The notes under the pieces were generated by a model. The model had not been told where the DNA came from, ran no database searches, and worked only from the letters and a program-made list of their open reading frames with translations. Source: an uncultured Azospirillum sp. (GTDB taxonomy: Bacteria > Pseudomonadota > Alphaproteobacteria > Azospirillales > Azospirillaceae). Taken from it: DNA of 21,074 nucleotides. This document shows positions 15,086-21,074 of the stretch, one piece after another (within the stretch, counting starts at the first letter, position 1; each line of letters opens with the position of its first letter). Made by a program: the position numbers and the translations under genes. The DNA lies in NCBI RefSeq assembly GCF_946480385.1, contig NZ_CAMLJP010000109.1, positions 1 through 21,074 on the forward strand, given 5' to 3'.

Positions 15086-15136
15086 ATTAAATGATGATCG
15101 TCATGTTTGCATAATTGATGATGGGCGTCATATATT
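15086..15136. promoter_or_regulatory. Divergent thiolase/tetR promoters with twin operators
   Basis: Two copies of ATGATG-NN-CGTCAT lie at 15091-15104 and 15118-15131, 27 bp apart. Plus-strand promoter for tetR: TTGCAT (15107-15112), 18 bp, TATATT (15131-15136); the right operator fills its spacer. Minus-strand promoter for the thiolase: TTATGC (complement of 15109-15114), 17 bp, TTTAAT (complement of 15086-15091); the left operator fills its spacer. The arrangement is what one expects for a TetR repressor controlling itself and the divergent gene. Confidence 0.65.
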
Positions 15137-15204
15137 TTGTCAATGGGGCTTCAGGTGTTTTCCGAACAGGCCGCCGGTCAAGGTCCGATCACGGAAGGTG
15201 CATC

Positions 15205-15792
15205 ATGCGGGTGAGCAAGGAGCAGGCGGCGGAGAACCGGCGCCGTGTCGTGGAGGTGGCAAGCGCACTGTTCCGCGAGCGGGGATTCAATGGGATCGGC
15301 GTCGCCGACCTGATGAAGGAGGCCGGCCTGACCCATGGCGGGTTCTATGGCCAGTTCGCGTCCAAGGAGGATCTGGCGGCGGAGGCCTGTGCCCGCGCGA
15401 TGGAGGTGATGGCGGAGCGCTGGGCCGGTTCGGCGGAGATGCCGCCGGGTGACGAGGCGCTGACGGCACTGCTGGAGGGTTACCTGTCGCCGCTTCACCG
15501 CGACCACAGCGCCGCCGGCTGTCCCATTGCCGCGCTCGGCGTCGATGTGTCCCGGCAGGGCGGGGCGGTGCGCGGCGCCTTTACCCGGGGCCTGCGCCCG
15601 TTCATCGACCGGCTGCAACGGCTGGTGCCGGGCCGCTCGGCGGAGGCGAAGCGCAAGGCTGCGCTCGCCACCCTCTCGGGCATGGTCGGCGCCCTGATCC
15701 TCGCGCGTGCCGTCGACGATCCAGCCCTGTCGGAGGAGCTTCTGGAAGCGGCGCGCCAGAGTCTCGGCCGGACGGGAGCGGCCGCCGAATAG
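15205..15792 (+). CDS. TetR/AcrR-family transcriptional regulator
   Basis: A 195-residue regulator with an N-terminal helix-turn-helix: after VEVASALFRERGFNGIGVAD the recognition region LMKEAGLTHGGFYGQFASKE spans about 36-55. The GLTHGGFYGQFASKEDL form places it in the TetR subgroup that includes AcrR- and NemR-like repressors, commonly responding to small electrophiles, acyl-CoA or xenobiotics. The C-terminal ligand domain has the TetR_C-like AAGCPIAALGVDVSRQGGAVR segment. The ATG at 15205 has GGAAGGTG immediately upstream; longer in-frame starts (15115) would run through the operator region. It most likely represses itself and the divergent thiolase through the twin operators. The ligand is unknown, though an acyl-CoA or related metabolite would fit the neighbour. 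Confidence 0.9.
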   Translation: MRVSKEQAAENRRRVVEVASALFRERGFNGIGVADLMKEAGLTHGGFYGQFASKEDLAAEACARAMEVMAERWAGSAEMPPGDEALTALLEGYLSPLHRDHSAAGCPIAALGVDVSRQGGAVRGAFTRGLRPFIDRLQRLVPGRSAEAKRKAALATLSGMVGALILARAVDDPALSEELLEAARQSLGRTGAAAE

Positions 15793-15805
15793 CCGGCCCC
15801 TCGGG

Positions 15806-16114
15806 TCAGGCGATGCGGCGCAGAAGCTCGATCCGCAGCGGTTCGCCCAGCAGCGTGTCGAACTTCGCGGCGAGGCCGGTGAAGGCCGCACCTTTGGCAT
15901 GGGTGTCGAGAGCGGCCTGATCCTGCCAGACCTCGTACATCACAATGGTGCCGGGCCGTTCGCGGGTGACATGGGCGGAGTAGGCGAGGCAGCCCGGCTC
16001 CTGCAGCACGGTCGGGACGATGGCGGTGATGGCGTCGGCCAATGCCTGCTCCTGGCCGGGCTTGGCGACGAGATAGGCGACGAGTTGCACCTGATCGCTC
16101 GGCGGAACGCTCAT
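15806..16114 (-). CDS. Antibiotic biosynthesis monooxygenase (ABM) fold protein
   Basis: A 102-residue protein with the dimeric alpha-beta barrel ABM fold, as in YgiN-type quinol monooxygenases and LsrG. The layout is a first strand VQLVAYLVAKPGQEQALADA, the loop QEPGCLAYSAH, the strand TIVMYEVWQDQAALDTHAKG with the usual W and H, and the ending LLGEPLRIELLRRI. Such proteins oxidise or isomerise small quinol-like or polyketide substrates without cofactor; many are uncharacterised. The ATG at 16114 has AAGGGG nine bases upstream (complement); the longer frame to 16210 has an Arg/Pro-rich extension unlike the family. It converges on tetR with 13 bases between stops. The 274-base gap to the divergent channel gene has no clear promoter. 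Confidence 0.82.
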   Translation of the reverse strand: MSVPPSDQVQLVAYLVAKPGQEQALADAITAIVPTVLQEPGCLAYSAHVTRERPGTIVMYEVWQDQAALDTHAKGAAFTGLAAKFDTLLGEPLRIELLRRIA

Positions 16115-16388
16115 TGCGGTGTTCCCCTTGAAGGTGGCTGGCGGGGTGGCGGTCGCGGCGAGTCTGGCCCATGGACGGGTTCCTGGCAACCCGCAGCGGC
16201 GTGTCCGCATCCATGTGCAAGGTCCGCCTGCCTCGGCGGCCGGACGCTCCGCTCTGGCCTGTTGGTGATCGGCGTTCCTGCGTACGGGCTATACCGTCGC
16301 AGAGCGTGTGGATGCGTGACAAGAGGCTTTCCCCGCTTGTTGTCCTCGGATCGCCCTTCCACGCTCTCATCGAACGCTCCAGGAGACC

Positions 16389-18692
16389 ATGGCTTTTGTC
16401 GAATGCAGCGCGCAAGCGCCCGCAGACCGCCGCGGACAGACGAACCGCCTTCTCCCCACCCTGATCTGCCTCGCTTTCCTCTGCCTGTCCGTCGTCGCAA
16501 CGGCAGGCTCCGCCTTCGCGCAGACCATTCCGTCAGCGCCCGCGCCGGCACAGGATCCGAGCCCGAAAGAGATCGGTCGCCTGATCGATTCGTTGGAGAC
16601 ACCCGCCAAGCGCGAGGCGCTGCTCGATCAGCTCAAGGCATTGCAGCAGGCCGAACAGGCGGTGAAGCCCGACCGCGAGCCGGAGGGGCTTGGCACGCGC
16701 CTGCTCACCATGCTGTCGTCGCGCCTGGACGATTTGGGGGAGGAGGTCAGGACGACCGGCGAGGTGGTCTTGAATGCCCCGCAGGGCATGCGCTGGCTGC
16801 AGCGGCAAGCAATGGATCCGGCGCGGCAGGCGACCTGGGCCTGGCTGTTCGCCGAACTCGCGCTGGTCGTTGTGGCCGGGCATGCCGCCCGGCTGGTGGC
16901 GACGCGGCTTCTGCGCCGTCCGCGGTCGGTCCTGGCGGCGCGGCCGTTCCAGTCCGCCTTCGCCAAGGTTCCGCTGCTGCTTGTCCGTGCGCTGATGGAT
17001 TTGGCACCCATCGCCGCATTCGCCGTCGCCGGTTTCGGTGTGCTGGTGCTGATCGACCCGCCCAGCACGGTGCGGCTGCTGGGCGTGGCCTTCCTGAACG
17101 CCAGCCTGTTCGTGCAGGTGGTGGTCTTGGTGATGCGGGGGCTTCTGTCGCCTCGCTCCACCAACCTGCGGCTGATCCCGATGAGCGACGCCGCGGCGCG
17201 GCGGCTTCTGGTGTGGAGCCGCGCCATCGCAGTCTCCACCGTCTATGGCCTGTTCGCGGCCGGAACGGCGCGCACGCTGGGGCTGCCCGAGCAGTCCTAC
17301 GACACGCTGGTGAAACTGGTCGGCCTTGCCGATGCGATCATGCTAACGGCACTGGTTCTGCAAAGCCGTGCCGCCGTCGCCTCGTGGCTGCGCGGGGAGA
17401 TTTCGGCTGCACCCCCGACCGTGGAGCACGGGCAGGCTACGGCGCCGGCGGCGAGGACGACCCGCCCCGGCCGCCTTCTGCGCGCCGCCGGCCGGCGGCT
17501 GGCCAATGTCTGGCACGCCATCGCCATCCTCTACATCGTTGCCTTGTTCGGCATCTGGGCGCTGGAGGTCGAAGGCGGGCTGTGGTTCGTTCTGCGCGCC
17601 ACCGCCGTGTCGCTGGTTGCGGTGGCAGTTGCCCGGATGATCGGGCGCGGGATCGCGCGTGGCTCCACGGCTCTGCGGCTTCGCCTGGACCGCCAGCGCT
17701 CCACCTGGGGCGACCGGCGGATAAAGCGTTACGTCGGGCCCGGCACGCGGCTGCTGCATTGGGTTTTGGCAGGGGTGACCGGGCTGGTCGTGCTGGACGC
17801 CTGGGGGCTGGACGTCCATGGGACGCTGGAAACGGCGATGGGCTGGCGGTTCCTGGCGTCCGGCCTCGCCATCCTGCTGGTGGCCGCCATCGCGCTCGCG
17901 GTTTGGGAACTGACCAACGCGGTGATCGAACGAAATCTGGCGACCACCGACCGCTATGGACACGCCATCCAGCGAAGCGCGCGCATCCGCACCCTGCTGC
18001 CGCTGCTGCGCAACGCCCTGATGGTGGTGCTGCTCACCTTCGTGACGCTGATCACCCTGTCGGAGCTGGGGTTGGACATCGGGCCGTTGCTGGCCGGCGC
18101 CGGTGTCGTCGGTCTGGCCGTCGGTTTCGGCGCCCAGACGCTGGTGAAGGATGTCATCACCGGCCTGTTCATTCTGTTCGAGGACACGATCTCGGTCGGC
18201 GACGTGGTCAATGTCGGCGGCAAGGGCGGGCTGGTGGAAGGCATCACCATCCGCACCATTCGCCTGCGCGATTTCGATGGAACGGTGCACACCGTGCCGT
18301 TCAGCGCGGTAACCAGCATCTCCAACATGACCAAGGACTTCAGCTTTTACGTCTTCGACGTCACCGTGGCCTATCGCGAGGATGTTGACCGCGTGGTGTC
18401 GGTGCTGCACGAGATCGGGGCGGGAATGCGCGCCGATCAGCGCTTCGCCCCGCTGATCCTGGAACCGCTGGAGGTGCTGGGCGTCGACGCCTTCCAGGAC
18501 TCCGCCGTCCTCATCAAGGCGCGCATCAAGACTCTGCCGATCCAGCAGTGGAGCGTTGGCCGTGAGTTCAACGGGCGCATGAAGAAGCGCTTTGACGAGT
18601 TGGGGATCACCATCCCATTCCCGCAGCGCACTCTGCATATCGCGCCGACCAGCCTCGCCACGGCGAGGGCCTATGGCGAAGCGGCGGAGTGA
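16389..18692 (+). CDS. MscS-family mechanosensitive channel, YbiO-like long form
   Basis: A 767-residue inner-membrane channel that would open under membrane tension to release solutes during osmotic downshift. The N-terminus carries a probable signal sequence (about 20-45, ending GSAFAQT), then a periplasmic helical stretch (45-145) and several membrane helices from about 150 to 560. The conserved MscS core begins near 565: the pore helix LLAGAGVVGLAVGFGAQTLV, then FEDTISVGDVVNVGGKGG and the beta domain with TVPFSAVTSISNMTKDFSFY, then the C-terminal alpha/beta domain to FPQRTLHI. Length and layout resemble E. coli YbiO (about 740 residues), the moderate-conductance channel. AGGAG lies only three bases before the ATG, a short spacing. 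A different-frame ORF of 893 codons on the same strand overlaps most of it and is a GC-rich shadow. Confidence 0.9.
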   Translation: MAFVECSAQAPADRRGQTNRLLPTLICLAFLCLSVVATAGSAFAQTIPSAPAPAQDPSPKEIGRLIDSLETPAKREALLDQLKALQQAEQAVKPDREPEGLGTRLLTMLSSRLDDLGEEVRTTGEVVLNAPQGMRWLQRQAMDPARQATWAWLFAELALVVVAGHAARLVATRLLRRPRSVLAARPFQSAFAKVPLLLVRALMDLAPIAAFAVAGFGVLVLIDPPSTVRLLGVAFLNASLFVQVVVLVMRGLLSPRSTNLRLIPMSDAAARRLLVWSRAIAVSTVYGLFAAGTARTLGLPEQSYDTLVKLVGLADAIMLTALVLQSRAAVASWLRGEISAAPPTVEHGQATAPAARTTRPGRLLRAAGRRLANVWHAIAILYIVALFGIWALEVEGGLWFVLRATAVSLVAVAVARMIGRGIARGSTALRLRLDRQRSTWGDRRIKRYVGPGTRLLHWVLAGVTGLVVLDAWGLDVHGTLETAMGWRFLASGLAILLVAAIALAVWELTNAVIERNLATTDRYGHAIQRSARIRTLLPLLRNALMVVLLTFVTLITLSELGLDIGPLLAGAGVVGLAVGFGAQTLVKDVITGLFILFEDTISVGDVVNVGGKGGLVEGITIRTIRLRDFDGTVHTVPFSAVTSISNMTKDFSFYVFDVTVAYREDVDRVVSVLHEIGAGMRADQRFAPLILEPLEVLGVDAFQDSAVLIKARIKTLPIQQWSVGREFNGRMKKRFDELGITIPFPQRTLHIAPTSLATARAYGEAAE

Positions 18693-18728
18693 GGAGAGCC
18701 GGTGCGCCTGTGATGCCCACCTTTGAGC

Positions 18729-18774
18729 GACAAGTGGGGGGTGCCACCAACCGGTGTGGCGCTTCCCACTCGTC
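18729..18774 (+). terminator. Long imperfect hairpin after the channel gene
   Basis: GAC/GTC at the base, a mismatch, then AGTGGG (18733-18738) with CCCACT (18765-18770), two G-T wobbles, and GTGCCAC (18741-18747) with GTGGCGC (18756-18762), loop of 8. That gives about 18 paired positions 37 bases after the mscS stop. No T run follows. It may act as a weak terminator, a 3'-end protector or a protein-binding inverted repeat. Confidence 0.5.
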
Positions 18775-18920
18775 ACCAACCAGCCGTATGGGCTGTGGCG
18801 ATCGACCGAAAGTACGGGGGTATGCAGCCGTTCGTTGTCAGATCCACACTGACGGCATGCTGCCTTTTTGTGAGATGACAAGCTTTTTAATTGGAATAAC
18901 TTAAAGACAAGGCGTCAGCG

Positions 18921-18935
18921 TCTGAACAGTTCAGA
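18921..18935. promoter_or_regulatory. 15-bp palindrome upstream of the BLUF gene
   Basis: TCTGAAC-A-GTTCAGA is a perfect palindrome with 7-bp arms and a 1-base centre, 25 bases before the BLUF start codon and just after an AT-rich, promoter-like stretch (18875-18910). It has the form of a dimeric repressor operator. The spacing does not fit the alphaproteobacterial LexA box (GTTC-N7-GTTC), so the regulator is unknown. Confidence 0.4.
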
Positions 18936-18959
18936 GTTCCTCCAATGGAGAGGGGCGGC

Positions 18960-19457
18960 ATGTTACAAGTTGTGTTTCGCAGCCAACTGAATAGATTATT
19001 ATCCTACACTGACATTCAAAGATTGTGCCTTGCCGCCGCCAGGAACAACAGGAAGGCTGGGGTCACCGGGTTCATGGTCGAATGCGGCGGGGTTTTCCTG
19101 ACGGTCATCGAAGGGGAAACACATGAGGTCGACGAGACTTTCGATCGGATCCATCGTGATGCCCGACATGACCATATCGAGATCATCTGTTCCGAAAACG
19201 GACTGGAACGGCGACGGTTCGCGGCCTGGTCGATGAACGTGATGTTCCTGGACGATGACGCATTCTGGCAAACTGTTTTCGGATCGGGTTTCTCCTGCGA
19301 CGAGTTGCTGTCTTCCCGGGCATTGGAACCAGCCTTTGCCCTCGGGTTGCTGGCGATGGCTTATCAGTACGCCTGTGCACAGGCGAAAATCGCTCCGGAG
19401 CCATCGGGCGTCGGCCCCGGGCGGATTCCGCGGATCGGCCACATGTTCCGCCGTTGA
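18960..19457 (+). CDS. Degenerate BLUF-domain protein, probably not photoactive
   Basis: A 165-residue protein whose first 100 residues match the BLUF (blue light using FAD) fold, seen in N30 (NRKAGVTG), GGVFLTVIEG, FDRIHRDARHDHIEII and RRFAAWSM (W90, M92). Aligned by hand to AppA, spacing is kept exactly: AppA Y21 corresponds to F6, N45 to N30, and Q63 to T48. The Tyr and Gln that carry the light reaction are therefore both replaced, while the flavin-contacting Asn remains. The C-terminal 65 residues (SRALEPAFALGLLAMAYQYA) form a short helical tail without a known output domain. The start at 18960 follows a GGAGAGGGG ribosome site; an ATG five codons earlier is less likely. AT-richer first codons (an ATTATTATC run) hint at lower codon adaptation. 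Convergent with a LysR gene, two bases between stops. Confidence 0.85.
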   Translation: MLQVVFRSQLNRLLSYTDIQRLCLAAARNNRKAGVTGFMVECGGVFLTVIEGETHEVDETFDRIHRDARHDHIEIICSENGLERRRFAAWSMNVMFLDDDAFWQTVFGSGFSCDELLSSRALEPAFALGLLAMAYQYACAQAKIAPEPSGVGPGRIPRIGHMFRR

Positions 19458-19473
19458 GGTCAATCCTCAACGG
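19451..19473. terminator. Bidirectional hairpin at the convergent BLUF/LysR ends
   Basis: CCGTTGAGG (19451-19459) and CCTCAACGG (19465-19473) are perfect 9-bp arms around a 5-base loop. Both stop codons lie in it (TGA at 19455 for BLUF; complement of 19460-19462 for the regulator), so the last codons of each gene form the stem. Neither side has a clear T run. It probably serves as a compact terminator or 3'-end protector for both transcripts. Confidence 0.6.
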
Positions 19474-20413
19474 AATTGCCGACTGTACCCAGCGAACCGA
19501 GATACTGCTGCTCCCATTCGCGGCCGGCCTCCAGTTCGCCGAACAGCCAGTCGCGGAACAGCTGGATCTTCGGCAAGGCGGCGGTCGATTTCAGCGTGAC
19601 GAAGCCGTGCCCCTGCGCCCGCAGCCCATGGGTGGGGAAGGGGACGACGAGTTGGCCGGACTGAAGTTCCTGCCGGGCGAGAAGCAGGCTGTCCAGGCAC
19701 ACCCCCATGCCGTTCACCGCGGCGTTGATCGCCATGAAGGAGCGGTCGAAGCGCAGGCCGCGGTCCATGTCCAGATGGACGCTGCGATGGCGGCGCATCC
19801 AGTCGCGCCAGCCCAGGATGTTGACCTCCGAATGGATCAGGATGTGGCGGCTGAGATCCTTCGGCTCCCGGATCGGGTTGAGGCCGTTCGCCAGAGCCGG
19901 CGAGCACATCGGGACGATGATGTCCTCAGGGAACTGCTCCAGCACGCAGCCGGCGGGCGGCGGTCCGGGGTTGTAGCGGATGTCGACGTCGACCGCCCCC
20001 GCCGTCAGGTCGATGGGTGAGACCGAGGCCTGCAGCCGGATGTCGATGGCGGGGTGCAGCGCCTTGACCCGGTTCAGCCGCGGCATCAGCCATTGGGTGG
20101 CAAAGCTGGGCATCGAGCGGACGGTGAGGATCGTCGTGCCGCTGCCGGTGCTGGTGACGTTGCGGGTGGCGGCATCCATCCGGGCGAAGGCGCCGATGAT
20201 TTCGTTGGCATAGGTCCGCCCGGCGTCGGTCAGGGCGACCGCCCGGTGAACACGATGGAACAGCGGAAGCCCTAACTGTTCCTCCAGAATTTTCACCTGA
20301 TGGCTGATCGCCGAGGGCGTCAGTCCCAGATCCTCCGCCGCGGTCGCGAAGGAACCCAGCCGTGCCGCGGCTTCAAAGGCCTGCAATGCCTTGATGGAGA
20401 CCCGTTTCCGCAT
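19460..20413 (-). CDS. LysR-family transcriptional regulator, GcvA type
   Basis: A 317-residue LysR regulator of the GcvA subgroup. The winged helix-turn-helix lies at about 8-66 (ALQAFEAAARLGSFATAAED, GLTPSAISHQVKILEEQLG, LPLFHR), followed by the effector domain (SFATQWLMPRLNRVKALHP, VDVDIRYNPG, GMGVCLDSLLLA). It is 207 bp divergent from a short-chain dehydrogenase gene with a clean inverted repeat beside its own start, the classic layout for a regulator that controls itself and the divergent gene. The gene ends inside a hairpin shared with BLUF. The effector is unknown; the reductase neighbour suggests a hydroxy- or keto-compound. The ATG is at 20413; upstream ribosome-site bases (complement AAGGGTGCG) are moderate. 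Confidence 0.93.
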   Translation of the reverse strand: MRKRVSIKALQAFEAAARLGSFATAAEDLGLTPSAISHQVKILEEQLGLPLFHRVHRAVALTDAGRTYANEIIGAFARMDAATRNVTSTGSGTTILTVRSMPSFATQWLMPRLNRVKALHPAIDIRLQASVSPIDLTAGAVDVDIRYNPGPPPAGCVLEQFPEDIIVPMCSPALANGLNPIREPKDLSRHILIHSEVNILGWRDWMRRHRSVHLDMDRGLRFDRSFMAINAAVNGMGVCLDSLLLARQELQSGQLVVPFPTHGLRAQGHGFVTLKSTAALPKIQLFRDWLFGELEAGREWEQQYLGSLGTVGNSVED

Positions 20414-20423
20414 CGCACCCTTC

Positions 20424-20475
20424 AGATGAATTCAGTTCATCAATGAGCGATCTTATTCGTTTGTCGAATTCATCT
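20424..20475. promoter_or_regulatory. LysR operator region between the regulator and the SDR gene
   Basis: GATGAA-TTCAG-TTCATC (20425-20441) is a perfect 6-bp inverted repeat with a 5-base spacer, containing the LysR-type T-N11-A pattern. A third arm lies further right: GAATTCATCT (20466-20475) is the exact reverse complement of AGATGAATTC (20424-20433). The paired site near the regulator start plus a single arm 37 bp away near the target promoter fits the recognition-site/activation-site layout of LysR regulators. Confidence 0.6.
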
Positions 20476-20489
20476 CAAGACCATAGGAT
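20461..20489 (+). promoter_or_regulatory. Candidate SDR promoter
   Basis: TTGTCG (20461-20466) and TAGGAT (20484-20489) are 17 bp apart and each matches four of six sigma-70 consensus bases. The right-hand LysR half-site (20466-20475) falls immediately after the -35, as for a LysR activation site. The leader to the ATG would be about 125 bases. Confidence 0.4.
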
Positions 20490-20620
20490 CACCTCAATCA
20501 TTGGCTGAACGAATCATCGGCAGCCTGATCGAAATCACCACAACCGAGCGAAACCGACGCTCCGTCGCGGCACCCCCTGTGCCGCCACGGCGGAGCCTGC
20601 TTCGACAAGAGGGAGCGAGC

Positions 20621-21074
20621 ATGCTGCTGTCCAACAAGGTCTGCGTGATCACCGGCGCCGCGTCGCGCCGCGGCATCGGCCGGGCGACCGCAAGGCTTTT
20701 CGCGCTGCATGGCGGGCGCGCGATCATCCTGGACCTCGACGGCGCCCAGGCGGCCGAAGCCGCCGCCGAACTGGGCGAGGCGCATCGCGGCTTCGCCTGC
20801 GACGTGACCGACCGCGACGCCTGCTTCGCCGCCGCCACCCGCGTGGTTGAGGAGTTCGGCCGCATCGACGTGCTGGTCAACAACGCCGGCATCACCCAGC
20901 CGCTGAAGTTCATGGACATCGGCCCGAAGAATTACGAGGCAGTGACCGACGTCAGCCTGCGCGGCACGCTGTACATGAGCCAGGCCGTCGTCCCCCACAT
21001 GCGCGAGCGCAAGTCGGGATCCATCGTCTGCATCTCGTCGGTGTCGGCGCAGCGCGGCGGCGGCATCTTCGGCG
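20621..21074 (+). CDS. Short-chain dehydrogenase/reductase, N-terminal part (runs off right edge)
   Basis: 151 codons of a classical SDR. The NAD(P)-binding Rossmann motif reads VCVITGAASRRGIGRATARL, with two residues more than the usual TGxxxGIG loop, a form known from some FabG-like SDRs. Further landmarks are D-containing ILDLDGAQA after strand 2 (an Asp there favours NAD over NADP), the CDVTD motif, NNAGITQP (about 90-97) and the strand with SIVCISSVSAQ, which should hold the catalytic Ser. The YxxxK pair lies beyond the edge. The start ATG has AGAGGGAG six bases upstream. Likely a cytosolic oxidoreductase acting on a sugar, polyol or 3-oxoacyl compound; the substrate cannot be told. It is probably activated by the divergent LysR protein. 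Confidence 0.9.
   Translation, partial: MLLSNKVCVITGAASRRGIGRATARLFALHGGRAIILDLDGAQAAEAAAELGEAHRGFACDVTDRDACFAAATRVVEEFGRIDVLVNNAGITQPLKFMDIGPKNYEAVTDVSLRGTLYMSQAVVPHMRERKSGSIVCISSVSAQRGGGIFG

Noticed and set aside
15707..18388. An 893-codon open frame on the plus strand across tetR end, the ABM gene and most of the channel gene
   Set aside because: It lies in another frame of the clear MscS channel gene, is extremely rich in Arg/Gly/Ala/Pro, matches no family and crosses several unrelated genes. Long out-of-frame openings are normal in DNA of this GC content.
18922..18939. LexA box before the BLUF gene
   Set aside because: GTTC repeats are three bases apart, whereas the alphaproteobacterial SOS box needs seven.

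Overview
The window looks like chromosome or large-replicon DNA of a GC-rich alphaproteobacterium, most likely a Rhodospirillales member close to Azospirillum. This rests on uniform high-GC coding sequence with wobble G/C bias, an alphaproteobacterial-type porin N-terminus, an MCP with a large helical periplasmic domain, IolR-type GGAA-N6-TTCC sites and an EcfG-like promoter. It is an inference from gene style, not from a marker gene. I see no rRNA, tRNA, CRISPR array, transposase, phage gene or integration site.

Layout, left to right. (1) 1-201, minus: start of an outer-membrane porin running off the left edge, divergent from iolB. (2) 503-1525: regulatory leader (two operator-like sites, a perfect TATAAT, a hairpin, a 10-codon leader ORF), then iolB and a good intrinsic terminator. 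(3) 1526-5790: a regulatory region with a perfect GGAA-N6-TTCC site, then a ribose-type sugar ABC transporter in the order ATPase, permease, periplasmic binding protein. With iolB and the shared operator motif this is best read as a myo-inositol uptake system. (4) 5822-8440: a methyl-accepting chemotaxis protein with a very large periplasmic helical domain resembling the TorS sensor domain. It lies directly after the binding-protein gene, so chemotaxis signalled through the liganded binding protein is an attractive hypothesis. (5) 8655-12610: a tightly packed three-gene molybdenum hydroxylase of the periplasmic aldehyde oxidoreductase type (paoA, paoB, paoC), without its usual XdhC/PaoD-like maturation gene next to it. 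(6) 12811-13832: a secreted PRC-barrel protein behind a candidate general-stress (EcfG) promoter, ending in a strong terminator.

(7) 13847-15792: a thiolase and a TetR regulator transcribed divergently from a short region in which two copies of one palindromic operator each occupy the spacer of one of two back-to-back promoters. (8) 15806-16114, minus: a small antibiotic-biosynthesis-monooxygenase-fold protein, convergent with tetR. (9) 16389-18692: a large YbiO-like MscS mechanosensitive channel, followed by a long imperfect hairpin. (10) 18960-19457: a BLUF-fold protein that has lost both the photochemical Tyr and Gln, so probably no longer a standard blue-light sensor. (11) 19460-20413, minus, and 20621-end: a GcvA-type LysR regulator divergent from a short-chain dehydrogenase that runs off the right edge, with a clear inverted-repeat operator between them.

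The most coherent story is regions 2-4: inositol degradation, inositol import and probably inositol-directed taxis sharing a regulator. I did not find a completely unprecedented multi-gene system. The strongest leads are the inositol operator set, the binding-protein/TorS-like MCP pair, the degenerate BLUF protein, the twin TetR operators and the iolB leader ORF.
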